Source: Malaya genurostris (Eukaryota; Arthropoda; Insecta; Diptera; Culicidae). From it: a stretch of DNA of 64,000 nucleotides. A program made the position numbers and the translations under genes. Shown here piece after piece: positions 8,571 to 19,869 of this stretch (positions are counted from its first letter, which is position 1; each line of letters starts with the position of its first letter). Where the stretch lies: positions 100,543,198 through 100,607,197 of the forward strand of contig NC_080572.1 of assembly GCF_030247185.1 (NCBI RefSeq). Direction: 5' to 3'. The notes under the pieces are model-generated. The model made no database searches. It was not told the origin of the DNA and saw nothing but the letters and a program-made list of their open reading frames with translations.

Positions 8571-9840
8571 AAAAAAACCTGTTTTAATCCACCTAGTGGT
8601 GTAATGTTGCCTTTCTCATATCAATCATGCTATCATATATAATACTGTGGTATTCTTCAAAATAAATTTCTTCGATTCTTGAAAGAATAACCGAAATCGG
8701 TTTGTTCGACCGTCTACTGATAGAAACTATCAATTGGAGAAGATTTGAGGTCGATTTAAAAATTTTTTTGCCCTTTTCAGTTATGATATAAAATTTTTAA
8801 AACACTTTGCATTATATTTCCGGATCCAGAAGTCGGATTCGAATGAAATTTACGAATTCCGTATGGGACCACAGAACCTTTCATTTGAAACTAAGTTTGT
8901 GAAAATTGGTCGCGCCATCTATAAGAAAGGCTAGAAAACATATCTTCATTTTTTTTAACTTTTTACCCCATAACTCCGGAACTGGAAGTCAGATCAAAAT
9001 GAAATTCAGGAATTTAGTATGAGCTTTCATTTGAATTTAAGTTTGTGAAAATCGGTTCAGCCATCTCCGAGAAAAGTTTTCGCAAATGAACATACACAAA
9101 TACAGACATTTTGCGCACTCGACGAACTGAGTTGAATGGTATATGACACTCGCACAGTGGTTTGAATCGACAAAAACGTGAACTTAATTCTCTAACTGCT
9201 AAAACGTTGATCCGATATACATAGTTTCTCTGGAGAACTCATTCACAAAAATATATCTCGTGATTTGATCACAATAAAAAATGTGCAAAGCCTACTACGA
9301 TAAAAATTCATTTCAATAACGAGAATAAACTATGCCGAAGCAGATATAGGTCTAACACATATACTTTCGGATATACGCAGCATTTTCGTTTGAGACCACT
9401 CAAAATTAATTTTTTGTACATAACTTTTTTCGCAATTATTTTCAGTGTCTACTATGTTCAAGACAATTACTAAAACAGTAAAATTACACATTTTTGTTGA
9501 AGACTGTGCACGGTTTAGACTTTTCCTTAAAAAGGTATTTAACATTTAAGCTTTTATATACAAAACTTTAACTACTAACAGGAAGCAGGGTCGCAGACAA
9601 AAAGGCACATACATATACTTTTTGGAAAGCTTAAATCAAGTAATATAAAGTTACGAAGTGAGTAACGTGGCCTTTTTAAATTGTGTAAATAAGACAACGA
9701 AATATAGAGTGCTTTTTTGACCTTTTTCTTAGCAAAAACATTTACTAAAACGACTATTTTTGGTTTCTTAAAAAGAGCTTTGTAGGCAATGTTCAAAAAT
9801 TGGAATCGGTCGTTAGTGTAGCTTTGGTGCAATGGTGTAA

Positions 9841-10837
9841 TGATTGAATATAATTTGATATCTTACACCATTACCAGTACGCCCAACAACATTATTTAAA
9901 TTTAAGTCTTCTGAGATTAATTCTTGTGTGTTGAAATGTGTAAGTGTAGCCTGCTTGAAAGGCTAAATCCTTTTTGTAAAATCATGTCATTCTACGAAAT
10001 ACGTTCTTATGAATTACGCCATACACTGAAAAAAATAATGAAATTCACACGATTTCAGTTGAATAAAAAATTTGATTTAAAACCATCCCCGATGTAAAAC
10101 TAAATTGGAATACATTAATTTCAATGAATATGACCGTTTATTTATATTGACGATTGGTTTTACTTTTAAAGTATATTGAAAAATGAAGAACAGTGAAGTA
10201 ACTTAATATTAAATTTCCTGCTCCAAATATGCACTGTTGGTGCTGGTGAGAGCAGCACTGCATATTATTTTTAAGAACACATAAGAGTTGGTTGATAATA
10301 CAAATGCTGGAGCATTTGGTCGATGATAATATTACAATAAAATGCGTGAGTGGTTCAACGTTACATACAGGCGTACATGGTTAAATATCAAATCAAATTA
10401 TGTAAATTATGAGCCTAGACATTTTTTTAAAAGAGTACTTGAGTATAAAAACGTGCACAGACTAAGAATAAAGAATAATAATTAACAAAAATAGTTTGTT
10501 TGGTTTTAGAAAATTTGTAACTAATCGGTTGTCTTACTGCAATTCTATTACATTTTCTACTGAAGTCGGTTATATCTCGTGATTTTTTTGTGATAACAGT
10601 CAATAAGACACCTATCGACATTCACTTTGAAGAGGAATTCCGAAAGACTCGGTACTCGCTGAGAGTAAGTCATAATAGTAAGCTATAGTGAAAAGTCTTC
10701 TCTTTTGTCTGGTGTTAAAACTAATGCTCTCTTTTTTTATACCTCGGCTGCAATTACTTGCAAAAGTTTTTGCCTAAAGGTAACTTATCGGTCGATATCA
10801 CAAATAACGCGTGATATGAAGATAAACAATTTTTGCC
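9841..10837. other. Interior of the 3.5-kb element, no gene seen
   Basis: AT-rich DNA with no ORF above 64 codons. ORFs at 10427-10621 and 10705-11055 have no motifs, and the latter runs into the TG microsatellite of the nested repeat. No TIR or tRNA-like element is seen. Confidence 0.5.
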
Positions 10838-12018
10838 TTTCTCATATAGAAAGGTTATGCAATCACTGTGAAACCCGACTTTTGAACCGAGGCCCGGAGG
10901 GCCGAGTGTCATATACCATTCGACTCAGTTCGTCGAGTACGAAAAATGTCTGTGTGTGTGTGTGTGTATGTGTGTGTATGTGCGTATGTGTGTATGTAAC
11001 GTTTTTATGCACTAATTTTTCTCGGAGATGGCTGAACCGATTTTCACAAACTTAGATTCAAATGAAAGGTCTTGTGATCCCATACAAAATTCCTGAATAT
11101 TGTTTTGATCCGATTTCCGGTTCGGGAGTTATGGGGTAAAATGAGCAAATAAAAGAAAATATGTGTTCTAACTTTTCTCATAGATGGCGCGACCGATTAG
11201 CACCAACTTAGATTCAAATGAAACGTCTTGTGCTCCCATACAAAATTCCTGAATATTATTTGGATCCGACTTCCGGTTCCGGAATTATGGGGTAAAATGT
11301 GCAAAAAACTGTGAAAATAAGTGCACTAACTTTTCTCAGAGATGGCTGAACCGATTTTTACAAACTTAAGTTTAAATGAAAGGTCTTGAGGTCCCATAAA
11401 AAATTCCTGAATATTATTTTGATCCGATTTCCGGTTCGGGAGTTATGGGGTAAAATGAGCAAAAAAAAGAAAATATGTGTTCTAACTTTTCTCATAGATG
11501 GCGCGACCGATTTTCACAAACTTAGATTCAAATGAAACGTCTTGTGGTCCCATACAAAATTCCTGAATATTATTTGGATCCGACTTCCGGTTCTGGAATT
11601 ATGGGGTAAAATGTGCAAAAAATTGTGAAAATAAGTGCACTAACTTTTCTCAGAGATGGCTGAACCGATTTTCACAAACCTAGGTTCAAATGAAAGGTCC
11701 TGTGGTCCCATACGTAACTTCTGAATTTCATGCGGATCCGACTTCCGGATCCGGAAATATAGGGTAAAGTGCGTTAAAAATTGTATTCCACCACTGAAAA
11801 TGAGGAAAAACCTTAAAAAAATTTCTAAATCGACCTCAAATCTTCTCCAATTGATAGTTTTTATCAGTAGCCGGTCAAACAAACCGATTTCGGTTATTCT
11901 TTTAAGAATAGAAGAAAATTATTTTGAAGAATACCTCAGTATTATATATGATAATATGATTGATATGAGAAAGGCATCATTACACCACTAGGTGGATTAA
12001 AACAGGTTTTTAATGTAC
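10838..12018 (-). repeat. CCACCTAGTGG family copy with higher-order repeats
   Basis: Reverse orientation: GCCTTTCTCATATAGAAAGG at 10836, GC-rich block, TG microsatellite 10948-11000, then five ~157-bp units, ending ATATGAGAAAGGC and CCACTAGGTGGATTAAAAC at ~12003. Units alternate between GATGGCTGAACC and GATGGCGCGACC (at about 11022, 11181, 11339, 11496 and 11653), giving a ~315-bp dimer. It lies inside the 3.5-kb element. Confidence 0.75.
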
Positions 12019-12852
12019 GTTTTTCCTAAGAAAATGGTCAAAAAATCACTCTATATTTTATTGTCTCATTCACACAATTTAAGAAGGCTACGATACGCAC
12101 TTCGTAACTTTATATTACTTGATTTAAGCTTTCCAAAAAGTGTATGTATGTCCCTTTTTGTCTGCGACCCTACTTCCTATTAGTAGTTGAAGTTAGTGTA
12201 TATAAAAGTTTAAATGTTAAATAACTTTTTAGGGAAACGGCCAAACCGTGCACAGTCTTTTACAAAAATGTGTATTTTTATGTTTTTAGTAATTGTCTCG
12301 AACATAGTAGACACTGAAAATAATAGCGATAAAAGTTATGCACAAAAAAATTGATTTTGAGTGGTCTCAAACGAAAATGATTCATATATTCGAAACTTTT
12401 TGCGTTAGACCTATAGTAAAGTTTTTCTCGTTAGAAGTTCTAAAACTTTGTAGCAGACATCGTTTTTCTATCTCTTAAGGAAAAAAAGTGTTGAAATGAA
12501 CTTTTATCGTAATAGGCTCTGCACATTTTTTATTGTGATGAAATCACGAAATATATTTTTGTGAATGAGTTTTCCAACTTCTAGAACTATATATATTGGA
12601 TCAACGGTTTAGCAGCTAGATAATTAGGTTTACGTTTTTGTCGATTCAATCCACTGTGCCTCGGTTCGAAAGTCGGTTTTCATAGTGATTGCAGACCCTT
12701 TCTATATGAGAAAGGCAAACATTTTTAGACGAACGAACTTCAGATAAAGGTAATAATTGGAATGCCTTAAATTTGCAAACTTCTGAGTGAAAATAAATGA
12801 ACGTTAAATTATTAGTTATTTCAATTAACGCTATTGTATATTAAAATGCCTA

Positions 12853-12943
12853 TCCCCGCACATAGGGTCTGAAGGTTTTTCTGGCCCGAAGAGGTGAATG
12901 ACCTCAAGGTTAAAACCTCTATAATCGAAGCAAGAAAAAAACT
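12853..12943 (+). mobile_element. tRNA-headed SINE, 3' fragment
   Basis: Matches the body and tail of the SINE at 55240-55399: CCCCGCACATAGGGTC, CTGGCCCGAAGAGGTGAATG, CCTCTATAAT and an A-rich end. The tRNA-like head is missing (5' truncated, as is common for SINEs). Confidence 0.7.
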
Positions 12944-13214
12944 AAGCCCTGGTATTTTAATTTTCATACTATCCAAAGATTCGGAGCTCCAACAGTTAAG
13001 CAGTTAAGATAGGGATCCTGCGTCAAAGGTGTTATGTGATGCTATGTGTGATGGATGATAATATTAATTATCAATACATACGCTTGAATTGTTGAGAAGT
13101 AGATGAAATTTACATATAAAGCACGTACGAACGTGTATCAAATTTAAAGATAAATTGAACCTAAAACGCAATAATAAGTGTATTTTCCGTGTAATTGAAA
13201 ATATTTAATAATCT

Positions 13215-13690
13215 CCAGACATGACCTTCCTCCGCTGGTCAATGAGAATTATGATCGAAAAAATATGTCACGTATGCGATCATCTAAAGCGATTCCATCT
13301 TATGCTATTTTGGGTAATGGTAGAAGATATGCTTATAAATCGTTGGTCATCTACGAGAATCAGCATATCATATGTCAGTTTTGTAAACAACTTACTCACT
13401 ACGGTAAACCCTGTGTAGAAAATGCGAAAAAATACACTTTTAACCAAGGACAAGGATAACCGTTCAGCAACAGTAACTAGCGAAGCCAGTGCTCCTTATT
13501 CAAAAACGTTTTCACCATCAAACCAACTAGCAACTTTAATCAATGTACGGATGAAACGAAGAGCCGTGAACAAAGTGCCCCTCAGTCCTCACTGAATGGA
13601 AATGGAAACTCGTCTCCCCCAAGAAAAAGGGCGACAACGGGATTAAAAAAATACGTTTTACTGACAAAAAAATGGCTTAATCGGACACGC
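13215..13690 (+). pseudogene. Gag-like ORF1 remnant (LINE-type), copy A
   Basis: Encodes the middle and end of a gag-like ORF1 in shifting frames. Around 13265-13440 it reads SSKAIPSYAILGNGRR, then YENQHIICQFCKQ..HYGKPC, a C-x2-C-x4-H-x4-C knuckle. A polar tail ends with SPPRKR (~13613). The same protein occurs at 19870, 43637 and 53059. The N-terminal part is lost or too diverged. No reverse transcriptase follows. Dead copy. Confidence 0.65.
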
Positions 13691-15382
13691 AAATCTTTTG
13701 ATTCATTCATAACTGTGATAGAGTATTGCCATAGTGCAATTTTGTGACTGATAAGTTTTCCGTTTGGTTACAATTTTGATCATAGACTACACGAAGTATA
13801 ATCTCAATTAATTACCTTTTGCTTTAATTTTTGTCCACCGACTCTGTCTGTAGCAAGATCAACACACAGCAGCTCGTCAGTCCATTTATGTCGCCCATCC
13901 TTCGCATTACGCTATGTAGCCCACGTACGTGCTCTGCAATCGTAAATCATCCGAAAATAATTATACGATCGCGCAGTTGTATGATATGCGTTAATTGCGT
14001 TGACCATGCGATTTCATTCAGTTAAAAGCCAGTATGGAGCACTTTAGGTGACGCGACAACCACAAACGATACTTCGCACCTTTCTAGAAGTAGCACACCA
14101 TCATTTGGAGCCGTTTTGGCAATTCCATCGTTTTCTATCGGATATGATTCATCAGGTATAGAATTTTATTTTCTGGTTTGAACTTTATAACGAAAGATGA
14201 TACTAGAATCGACAAAATAGAACCTAATTCAAATCTTTATCGCCATATTAACGATCAACCAACACAGAATTTGAGCTGTGATGATTATCAGAACTATTGA
14301 TCTTTGGAAATTATGTTCACTAATCTTCCACAATCACATTCGGTCGACTCGATATCACTCGAAACATTCTTCAGTGTTTCAACACTCGTCGCGCTTCATT
14401 ACAGATTCAAAGTCACACATAAATATTCACAATGCAAATTATAACGATGGCAAGTCCGCACCGATTCGCCACACCACGTGCACCCGGTCCAACTGTAGCT
14501 GGCAAACTGCCCCTGCAAGCATCAAAACCAAATTCCGAACTAGCAACAGAAGGTAGTCGGTCCGTCGCTTGCCCACCGCAGGTGTCGAATTATGCTATTC
14601 AATCAATTCCGTCTGCTTCTAGGCGTCCATTGCGCTCATTGAAATCAGACAGACTGCATGGCTCTGGCACTTTATTATGATTTAACGAGTGCAAGCACTC
14701 ACTGGTATGGAGTTTTTGGGCTGCACTTTTGCATGCGCAATTTATTTCCAGCTGGATTAGCAAAATGCAAAATAAAAAAAAACTGAACTGCACGGACATT
14801 TCGAAATTGCCGAAGTGCACTTACTGCAGGTATTAGTGGCAAATACTGTCATGTACTGGGCGAACTAGACATTGAGCGTTTGAATGGTTTCTGTAGTTTA
14901 TTTTTAGTACAATCATGTGTCACGGACATGGTTCCATTGCGCCCTCTTATCAGTTTCACAATAGCATCTTTCAACATCGGCGCATTATGGTTACACCTTT
15001 TGTTGAAATTAGCTATTACTATTTTATTTCATTTATTTTCTAGTTAACATGTCGTTCAATAAGCGGCCGGCCTTAAATACAGAAGCCATCACTTATTGAA
15101 AATCTCTCTCGCGTTCAAAAGAGACATCATTTGTCAAACTTTCATGACAGAGACATGATCTGTCAAAGTGTTTTTACAATTGTGCATGGGAACTTGAATG
15201 TGAAAACAATCATTAGCAAAGTGGGTGCCACGTTTTCTCACAGCTGATCAAATGCATCGTGTCACATATCGATCGTTATGATGGCTAAATTCCAAGAATT
15301 AAAATTTGAACTGGCCCCTCCCGAAATTCTGTAGATTACACTGTTAGATAGAGCTTTTGAGAGTTACGTGATGGTCAAAACT
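13691..15382. other. No recognisable gene
   Basis: About 1.7 kb, less repetitive than its neighbours. Two overlapping ORFs (14278-14556 and 14432-14680) are rich in Ser/Arg/His and have no motif I recognise. Neither has convincing splice sites. Could hold a host exon, but nothing supports it. Confidence 0.4.
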
Positions 15383-15503
15383 TCACTGCCGATTAAGTAC
15401 GCAGCGGCCTTACGGCCTTACGAAGCAGAACAGAGTCGAAACCACATAAAATGGAGGATGAAATCGGGGTAAAATAAATGACAATAATAATAATACATAA
15501 AAT
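15383..15503 (+). repeat. Direct repeat, copy 1 (Helitron empty site)
   Basis: TACGCAGCGGCC ... ACGAAGCAGAACAGAGTC ... CATAAAATGGAGGATGAAA ... GGGGTAAAATAAATGACAAT then AATAATACATAAAATT. It matches 17234-17337 continued at 18283, and so shows the sequence before the Helitron inserted there. Confidence 0.75.
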
Positions 15504-15594
15504 TTATTAAATTGTAGTTTGGTTTTTGAAGCTATATTGGTTAAGAAGTTTTCTGAGGCCTATCTGAGTCAACGCGTGAGTAAAAGTACTATGG

Positions 15595-15731
15595 TTTTTT
15601 TTTGTTCCGATTATAGAGTTTAAACATTGAGGTCATTCGCCTCTTTAGGCTAGAAACTGCGGGGTTGGGAATCGAACCCAAGTGGGTTTCGTGAATGGCA
15701 TCGACTTACCCATCACGCTACACCCGTCCTC
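15595..15731 (-). mobile_element. tRNA-headed SINE
   Basis: Minus strand: head with an A-box-like TAGCGTGATGGGTAAGTC and a B box GGGTTCGATTCCC (the plus strand shows GGGAATCGAACCC near 15666). The body shares GAGGCGAATGACCTC with the other copies, and a short A tail shows as T's at 15595-15603. Not a working tRNA gene: no paired acceptor stem. No clear TSD. Confidence 0.75.
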
Positions 15732-15826
15732 AATATGAAAAAATGTTCCGTTTGACGAAGCGTTCCACTCGATATTATCGTAAGATGGTAAGTGTTACGT
15801 TAAGTTAAAGAAGCTAGAAAAGTGTT

Positions 15827-16779
15827 ACTACTTATCTTACCTTACCTAACAGTTATAGTTCTGGGGTGTCCTTTGCTGTATTAAGCATACGTCTCCACAT
15901 AACTCGGTCCAGGACTGCTCGTCGCCAGCCACTTAAAGCACGGATGTTTCTGAGATCACCCTCCACTTGATCGATCCACCTTGCTCACTGCGCTCATCTT
16001 CTTCTTGTACCAGTCGGATTAGATTCAAGAACCATTTTCACTGGGCTGTCGTCCGACATCCTTATGACATGCCCAGCCCATCGTAGACGTCCGATTTTAG
16101 CTGTCCGTACGATAGGTGGTTCTCCTAGCAGCTGTTGCAATTCGTGATTCATACGTCCCAGATGGTAACCCTCTCCGAGATTCAAAGGTACTCGAGAGTG
16201 TCCCAGATACTCGGACTTAGCACAGCACTCTATCAATCGTTGCTTTGACCAATCGCGTCACTTTATCCGGGTAGCCGTATTCGTGCATTATCTGCCATAG
16301 CTGTTCTCGATCGATTGTGTCGTATGCCGCTTTGAAGTCAATGAATAGGTGATGCGTGGGTACGTTGTATTCACGACACTTCTGGAGTACTTGTCTAATC
16401 GCGAATATGTGATCCGTAATGGCGCGGGCTCCAGTAAATCCCGCTTGGTACGGCCCTATGAATTCCTTAGCTATTGGTGATAGACGACGGCAAAGGATTT
16501 GGGAGAGTACCTTGTAGGCGGCGTTCAGCAATGTGATTGCGCGGTAATTTCAACAATTTAGCTTATCGCCCTTTTTATAGACGGGACACACTACTCTATC
16601 CATCCATTCCTGCGGTAGAATCTCCTCCTACCAAATCCTAGAAAGCCCGCGGCTTTGTTGTTCCTCAGCTTGCCGATCTCCTCACTTATCTCCGACAGAT
16701 CAGGTGCAGGGAATCTGTCGTCGGCTGAGCGTGCACCCAGATTGATTCCTGTGTCGTTCTCTGTATCTTGTGCTTCGCC
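15827..16779 (-). pseudogene. RTE-like LINE fragment with internal deletion
   Basis: Minus-strand pieces of a LINE polyprotein. Around 16700-16640 is KLRNNKAAG; 16531-16217 encodes YQAGFTGARAITDHIFAIRQ and FIDFKAAYDTIDR, the first catalytic-Asp region of the reverse transcriptase. It then jumps to a C-terminal RLRWAGHVIRM segment (16236-15994). The YADD box is deleted and there are frameshifts. The 3' end has short GTAAG repeats, as in RTE elements. Flanked by AAGCTAGAAAAGTGTT (15811-15826) and AAGCTAGAAAGTGTT (16780-16794), a probable TSD. RTE assignment is from recognition only. Confidence 0.7.
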
Positions 16780-17160
16780 AAGCTAGAAAGTGTTGAATAT
16801 GCGTTACCAGTGTTACTTGTTTGTAAGTTACAATCGATACATGCGTTACTTTTTGTATGTTTTGGGCGTTACGAAGCGTTACATGCTTTTCTTTTTTGTG
16901 AGCAATAGTGCGTTACTTCTTATGAGTTATAGACATTACGAAGCGTTTCAAGCGTTACTCATTGTAAGTTACAAGCGTTACATGCGTTACTTTTTAGTAT
17001 GTTTTAGGCGTTACAAAGCGTTACTTTTTGCATGGTACAGGCATTACGAAGTGTTACTTTTTGTAAGTTACATGTATTACGAAACGTGGCATGTGTTATT
17101 CGTTAGTTTTTTTGTGAGTTGTAGGAGTTACGTGCGTTTCTCATTTGTGAATTACAGGCC
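16780..17160 (+). repeat. GTTAC-rich degenerate satellite
   Basis: Dense GCGTTAC, AAGCGTTACTTTTTGTAAGTTACA-type words at irregular spacing. The same words lie at 15790-15830 on the other side of the RTE fragment, so that fragment sits inside the array. The 127-codon plus ORF here is an artefact of the repeat. Confidence 0.65.
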
Positions 17161-17233
17161 CCGGCTCCTCTAGAAATTAAAGCAGAAACGAAAATAAAGT
17201 TGAGAAATATTATGGGGCTGTAGATCCTGTAGA

Positions 17234-17337
17234 TTACTGCTGATAAAGCACGCAGCGGCAGGTTCTACGAAGTAGAACAGAGTCAAGACCGCATAAAATG
17301 AAGGATGAAACTGGGGTAAAATAAAATACAATAATAA
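17234..17337 (+). repeat. Direct repeat, copy 2 (left of Helitron)
   Basis: CTGATAAAGCACGCAGCGGC ... ACGAAGTAGAACAGAGTC ... GGGGTAAAATAAAATACAAT up to AATAA at 17337. It continues as TAATACATAAAATT at 18283 after the Helitron. About 1.85 kb from copy 1 in the same orientation. Confidence 0.7.
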
Positions 17338-18282
17338 TCTATTTATATAAAACTGGGGAGAATCCTTAAAGTTGTTTTGAATGGAAAATGGAATTTCCCA
17401 TTGAAAAGTCGCTTATGCTTGCTAGATCATCAATAGGTGTTTGGCGCATAACGAGTTGCATAAGTGTTTGGCCATCGAAGAAAAGAATACTAGATCGTAG
17501 AAAGAATTGTTTGGCGCGCAACGAGATGTTTTGTATGGATAATTCACATCAAACTTCTTCTTGCATTTTGCTTTCGAATGTTTTAGATTACATAAAGCGC
17601 ATATAATAAGTGGCAATTAGGTCAATGTTCAAGATGATTACCAGAACGTATTGTGACTGCCATTTTCTATTTCATATTCTGTGAAGAATGTTCAAATTGG
17701 TAAGATCAATATCAAATTAAAATGTAAGCGTCGTCTCTCCAAGCAGATAAAAGTTCTACAGTTCCTGAAAAGTATCCACTTTATTAGAGCTCTAAAGTTT
17801 GCGTGGTACTTTTTGGCAACTTGAACGTACATAGAAAAAATTTGCTAGACTTCTACTACTCTAGAAGAGAAACTCTTCAACATTGTGTTAAGTTTATCAA
17901 TACAAAATTCTTTTTCAATAAAAACTGTTTTATCGATTACCGTAAGCAAGAGTCACATCTGGAACAGAAAACGTAGCATCTTATATTCATTATGTCGAAG
18001 CCATTAGAGAGGGATCTCTGTTCAATACATTGACTCAAAGGATGAGATCACAATCTGTGCATTTGTCAAATTTTGCCTTAACAGAAGAATTTCACACTAA
18101 CTTTTTGTGATATTTCTTTTTTGGGCGAATGTGTGTCGAATTCAGTTGATTGTAAGTTAAGTAATCGGAAAAACAATGGAGAGAAACATTAACCACTTAG
18201 TCGTTTGACAATTCTGCTTTCTGAAATCATAAATTCGAACAAATAATTGTTTGAGCGAGACGAAGTTCGACGGGTCAGCTAG
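17338..18282 (+). mobile_element. Non-autonomous Helitron, 945 bp
   Basis: Starts TCTATTTATATAAAACTGGG and ends GGGTCAGCTAG, with a short palindrome ACGAAGTTCGA just before the end. It sits between A (17337) and T (18283), the standard Helitron target. The repeat at 15481-15503 shows the uninterrupted sequence ACAATAATAATACATAAAA, so both ends are confirmed by an empty site in the same window. No Rep/helicase gene; the only ORFs are short (60-72 codons). Confidence 0.88.
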
Positions 18283-18864
18283 TAATACATAAAATTATAC
18301 TGGATGACCGGAAAGAGTTAGTGCGCGAGCATGCCTTAGTTAAGTAAGATTCTGCAGATGAGAAAGATATCCTGCCACTGGATTTCTCACATACGTATTT
18401 AGGGCTAGAAAGACAAACGCAAGCGCATTTTGAGTACATGTTTGACTGAATCCATTATTATACGCCAGAGAACAATGGGAAGGAAAGATCACAATGTCAG
18501 TTTTCTGGGATCGGCATAGTATACTTTTGGAGGACTACCTCAAAATAGAAAAAAAGAACTATTAGCGTGCATTAATGAAGCTATTGAAGACCGAAGTTGT
18601 TGTGAAATGACCTTACACGAAGCACACTAGCATCGCTACCATGGTTAAAATAAACGGTTTAGGTTTCAATTACTCGGATATCACACTCGTTCGCCTGATT
18701 TGGATTCCTTGTACTATTATCTGTGCTCAAACGTGAATTTATCTCTGAGAAATTTAGTATTTTCTGAAGCAGTATAGCCAAAGTAAATTTGTATGACCAT
18801 CTACTAATATGACAGTTTAGTTTTAAGATGTTTTCCTTTCTCCACGAATCGGCTGTGCTGGTTT

Positions 18865-19110
18865 ATGCCGTGAATTTAGTCATTTGAAGTAGGAATGTAA
18901 ATGATCTTAGAATATATGGCATCATCACAAGTCTTGTGGATTGTTGTGCTATATAAATATTTAGCAGGTCTTGCAGGAATAACATGACAGTAAACGTAAA
19001 GAGATGTAATACAATAACCTTCTCTCGGGCACAGTTACGAATTTTATTTGAATACTCCATAATGACAGATCCAGTGTAAAAGTTTAATGTGTCTAGTAAG
19101 AAGACCGATA
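18865..19110 (+). pseudogene. Reverse-transcriptase fragment (LINE)
   Basis: DNA-level match to the plus-strand complement of the RT remnant at 42500-43546. Shared words include CATGACAGTAAACGTAAA, TCTCGGGCACAGT and GAATACTCCATAATGA. It covers the stretch after the catalytic box (ILDWC..NGMTVNVKKCNVITFSRAQ in the better copy). The frame is destroyed here. Confidence 0.65.
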
Positions 19111-19139
19111 AAAGGCACACCGAAAATTAGGTACATAAG

Positions 19140-19860
19140 TAATCTTCAGTAACATTATTTTTTTATCTGTGAGCCCCTCCCGAAACAAAATCTTGGATAC
19201 GGGCCTGAGTTTCACTGTTCATGGGATCAAATGATAGGACGAATATTGATGCATAGAGTAGAAGGGGGTAATGTTGTGAATGTTTTTTTTTAAATGCTCG
19301 TGTGCCGATGTTTCTTAACAGATTTCGACAAAAAATATACGTTGAATAGGGAAATACTTCAGCTACGATTTGACGTGCTTGAATTTTTTAGTTATTATAA
19401 ACGATAAGCTACGATCGCAATACGAAATGTTACATTTTTGGATCTTTGAAATTTGTGGGGTAATGGTGTGAATGATGTTCTGGTTGTAATATTTATACCA
19501 AAATGTATCCGTAATAGTCACAAACGTTTTTATAGAAAAAAAAACACAAAAACTAGAATGTAGATTTATAATATATTTTGGAGTACGAAAACTAAAAAAT
19601 GCGAGTATGTGATAAACTCAAACAAAATAATAATCATTTTAACGGTGACTCCTGCATCTACATACCTTTGATTGCAGTCTTGGTGGCTGCTCTTACGTTG
19701 ACTTTAATTAAAAAGTATGTTTTTAAAAGTTTACAATCACAGTTTGTGTTCGCATCTCATCTGACACAATTGAAAATTGCTTACGGTCGAGACGACAGAA
19801 ACAAAGACAATACAGAGCAGTGAACAATAGAGTATACGAAATGGGTAAATACGATTTACA
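19140..19860. other. No recognisable gene
   Basis: AT-rich, with weak ORFs only. The short plus ORF at 19599-19823 and the minus ORF 19723-20160 have no motif, and the latter overlaps an ORF1 remnant on the other strand. Confidence 0.45.
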
Positions 19861-19869
19861 AAAGCCTGA

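Larger units (their letters stand above)
9153..12658. mobile_element. 3.5-kb element with ~600-bp TIRs and RSS-like ends
   Basis: Left arm ~9153-9750 and right arm ~12030-12658 are inverted and, by eye, about 80% alike over ~600 bp. Both ends start CACAGTGG and carry ACAAAAACG ten bases after CACAGTG. The interior is ~9840-10835 of featureless AT-rich DNA plus a nested family copy (10838-12018). No transposase ORF survives. The CACAGTG end resembles Transib/RAG-type termini, but the flanks (ACTCG and CCTCG) are only a doubtful TSD. A hAT- or foldback-type element is the alternative. Confidence 0.6.
8575..12718 (+). repeat. CCACCTAGTGG family copy, interrupted
   Basis: The left end begins at 8579 (TTTTAATCCACCTAGTGG, GCCTTTCTCATAT) and internal units run to GTATATGACACTCG at 9152. 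The remaining terminal block (CCTCGGTTCGAAAGTCGG ... ATATGAGAAAGGC) resumes at 12659-12718. Everything between belongs to the 3.5-kb inverted-repeat element. Compared with copy 1, about 10 bp of the GC-rich target are missing at the junction. Confidence 0.7.

Noticed and set aside
10705..11055. 116-codon plus ORF with a CVCVCV run
   Set aside because: Runs through the TG microsatellite and repeat units; not a gene.
16790..17173. 127-codon plus ORF
   Set aside because: Produced by the GTTAC satellite.
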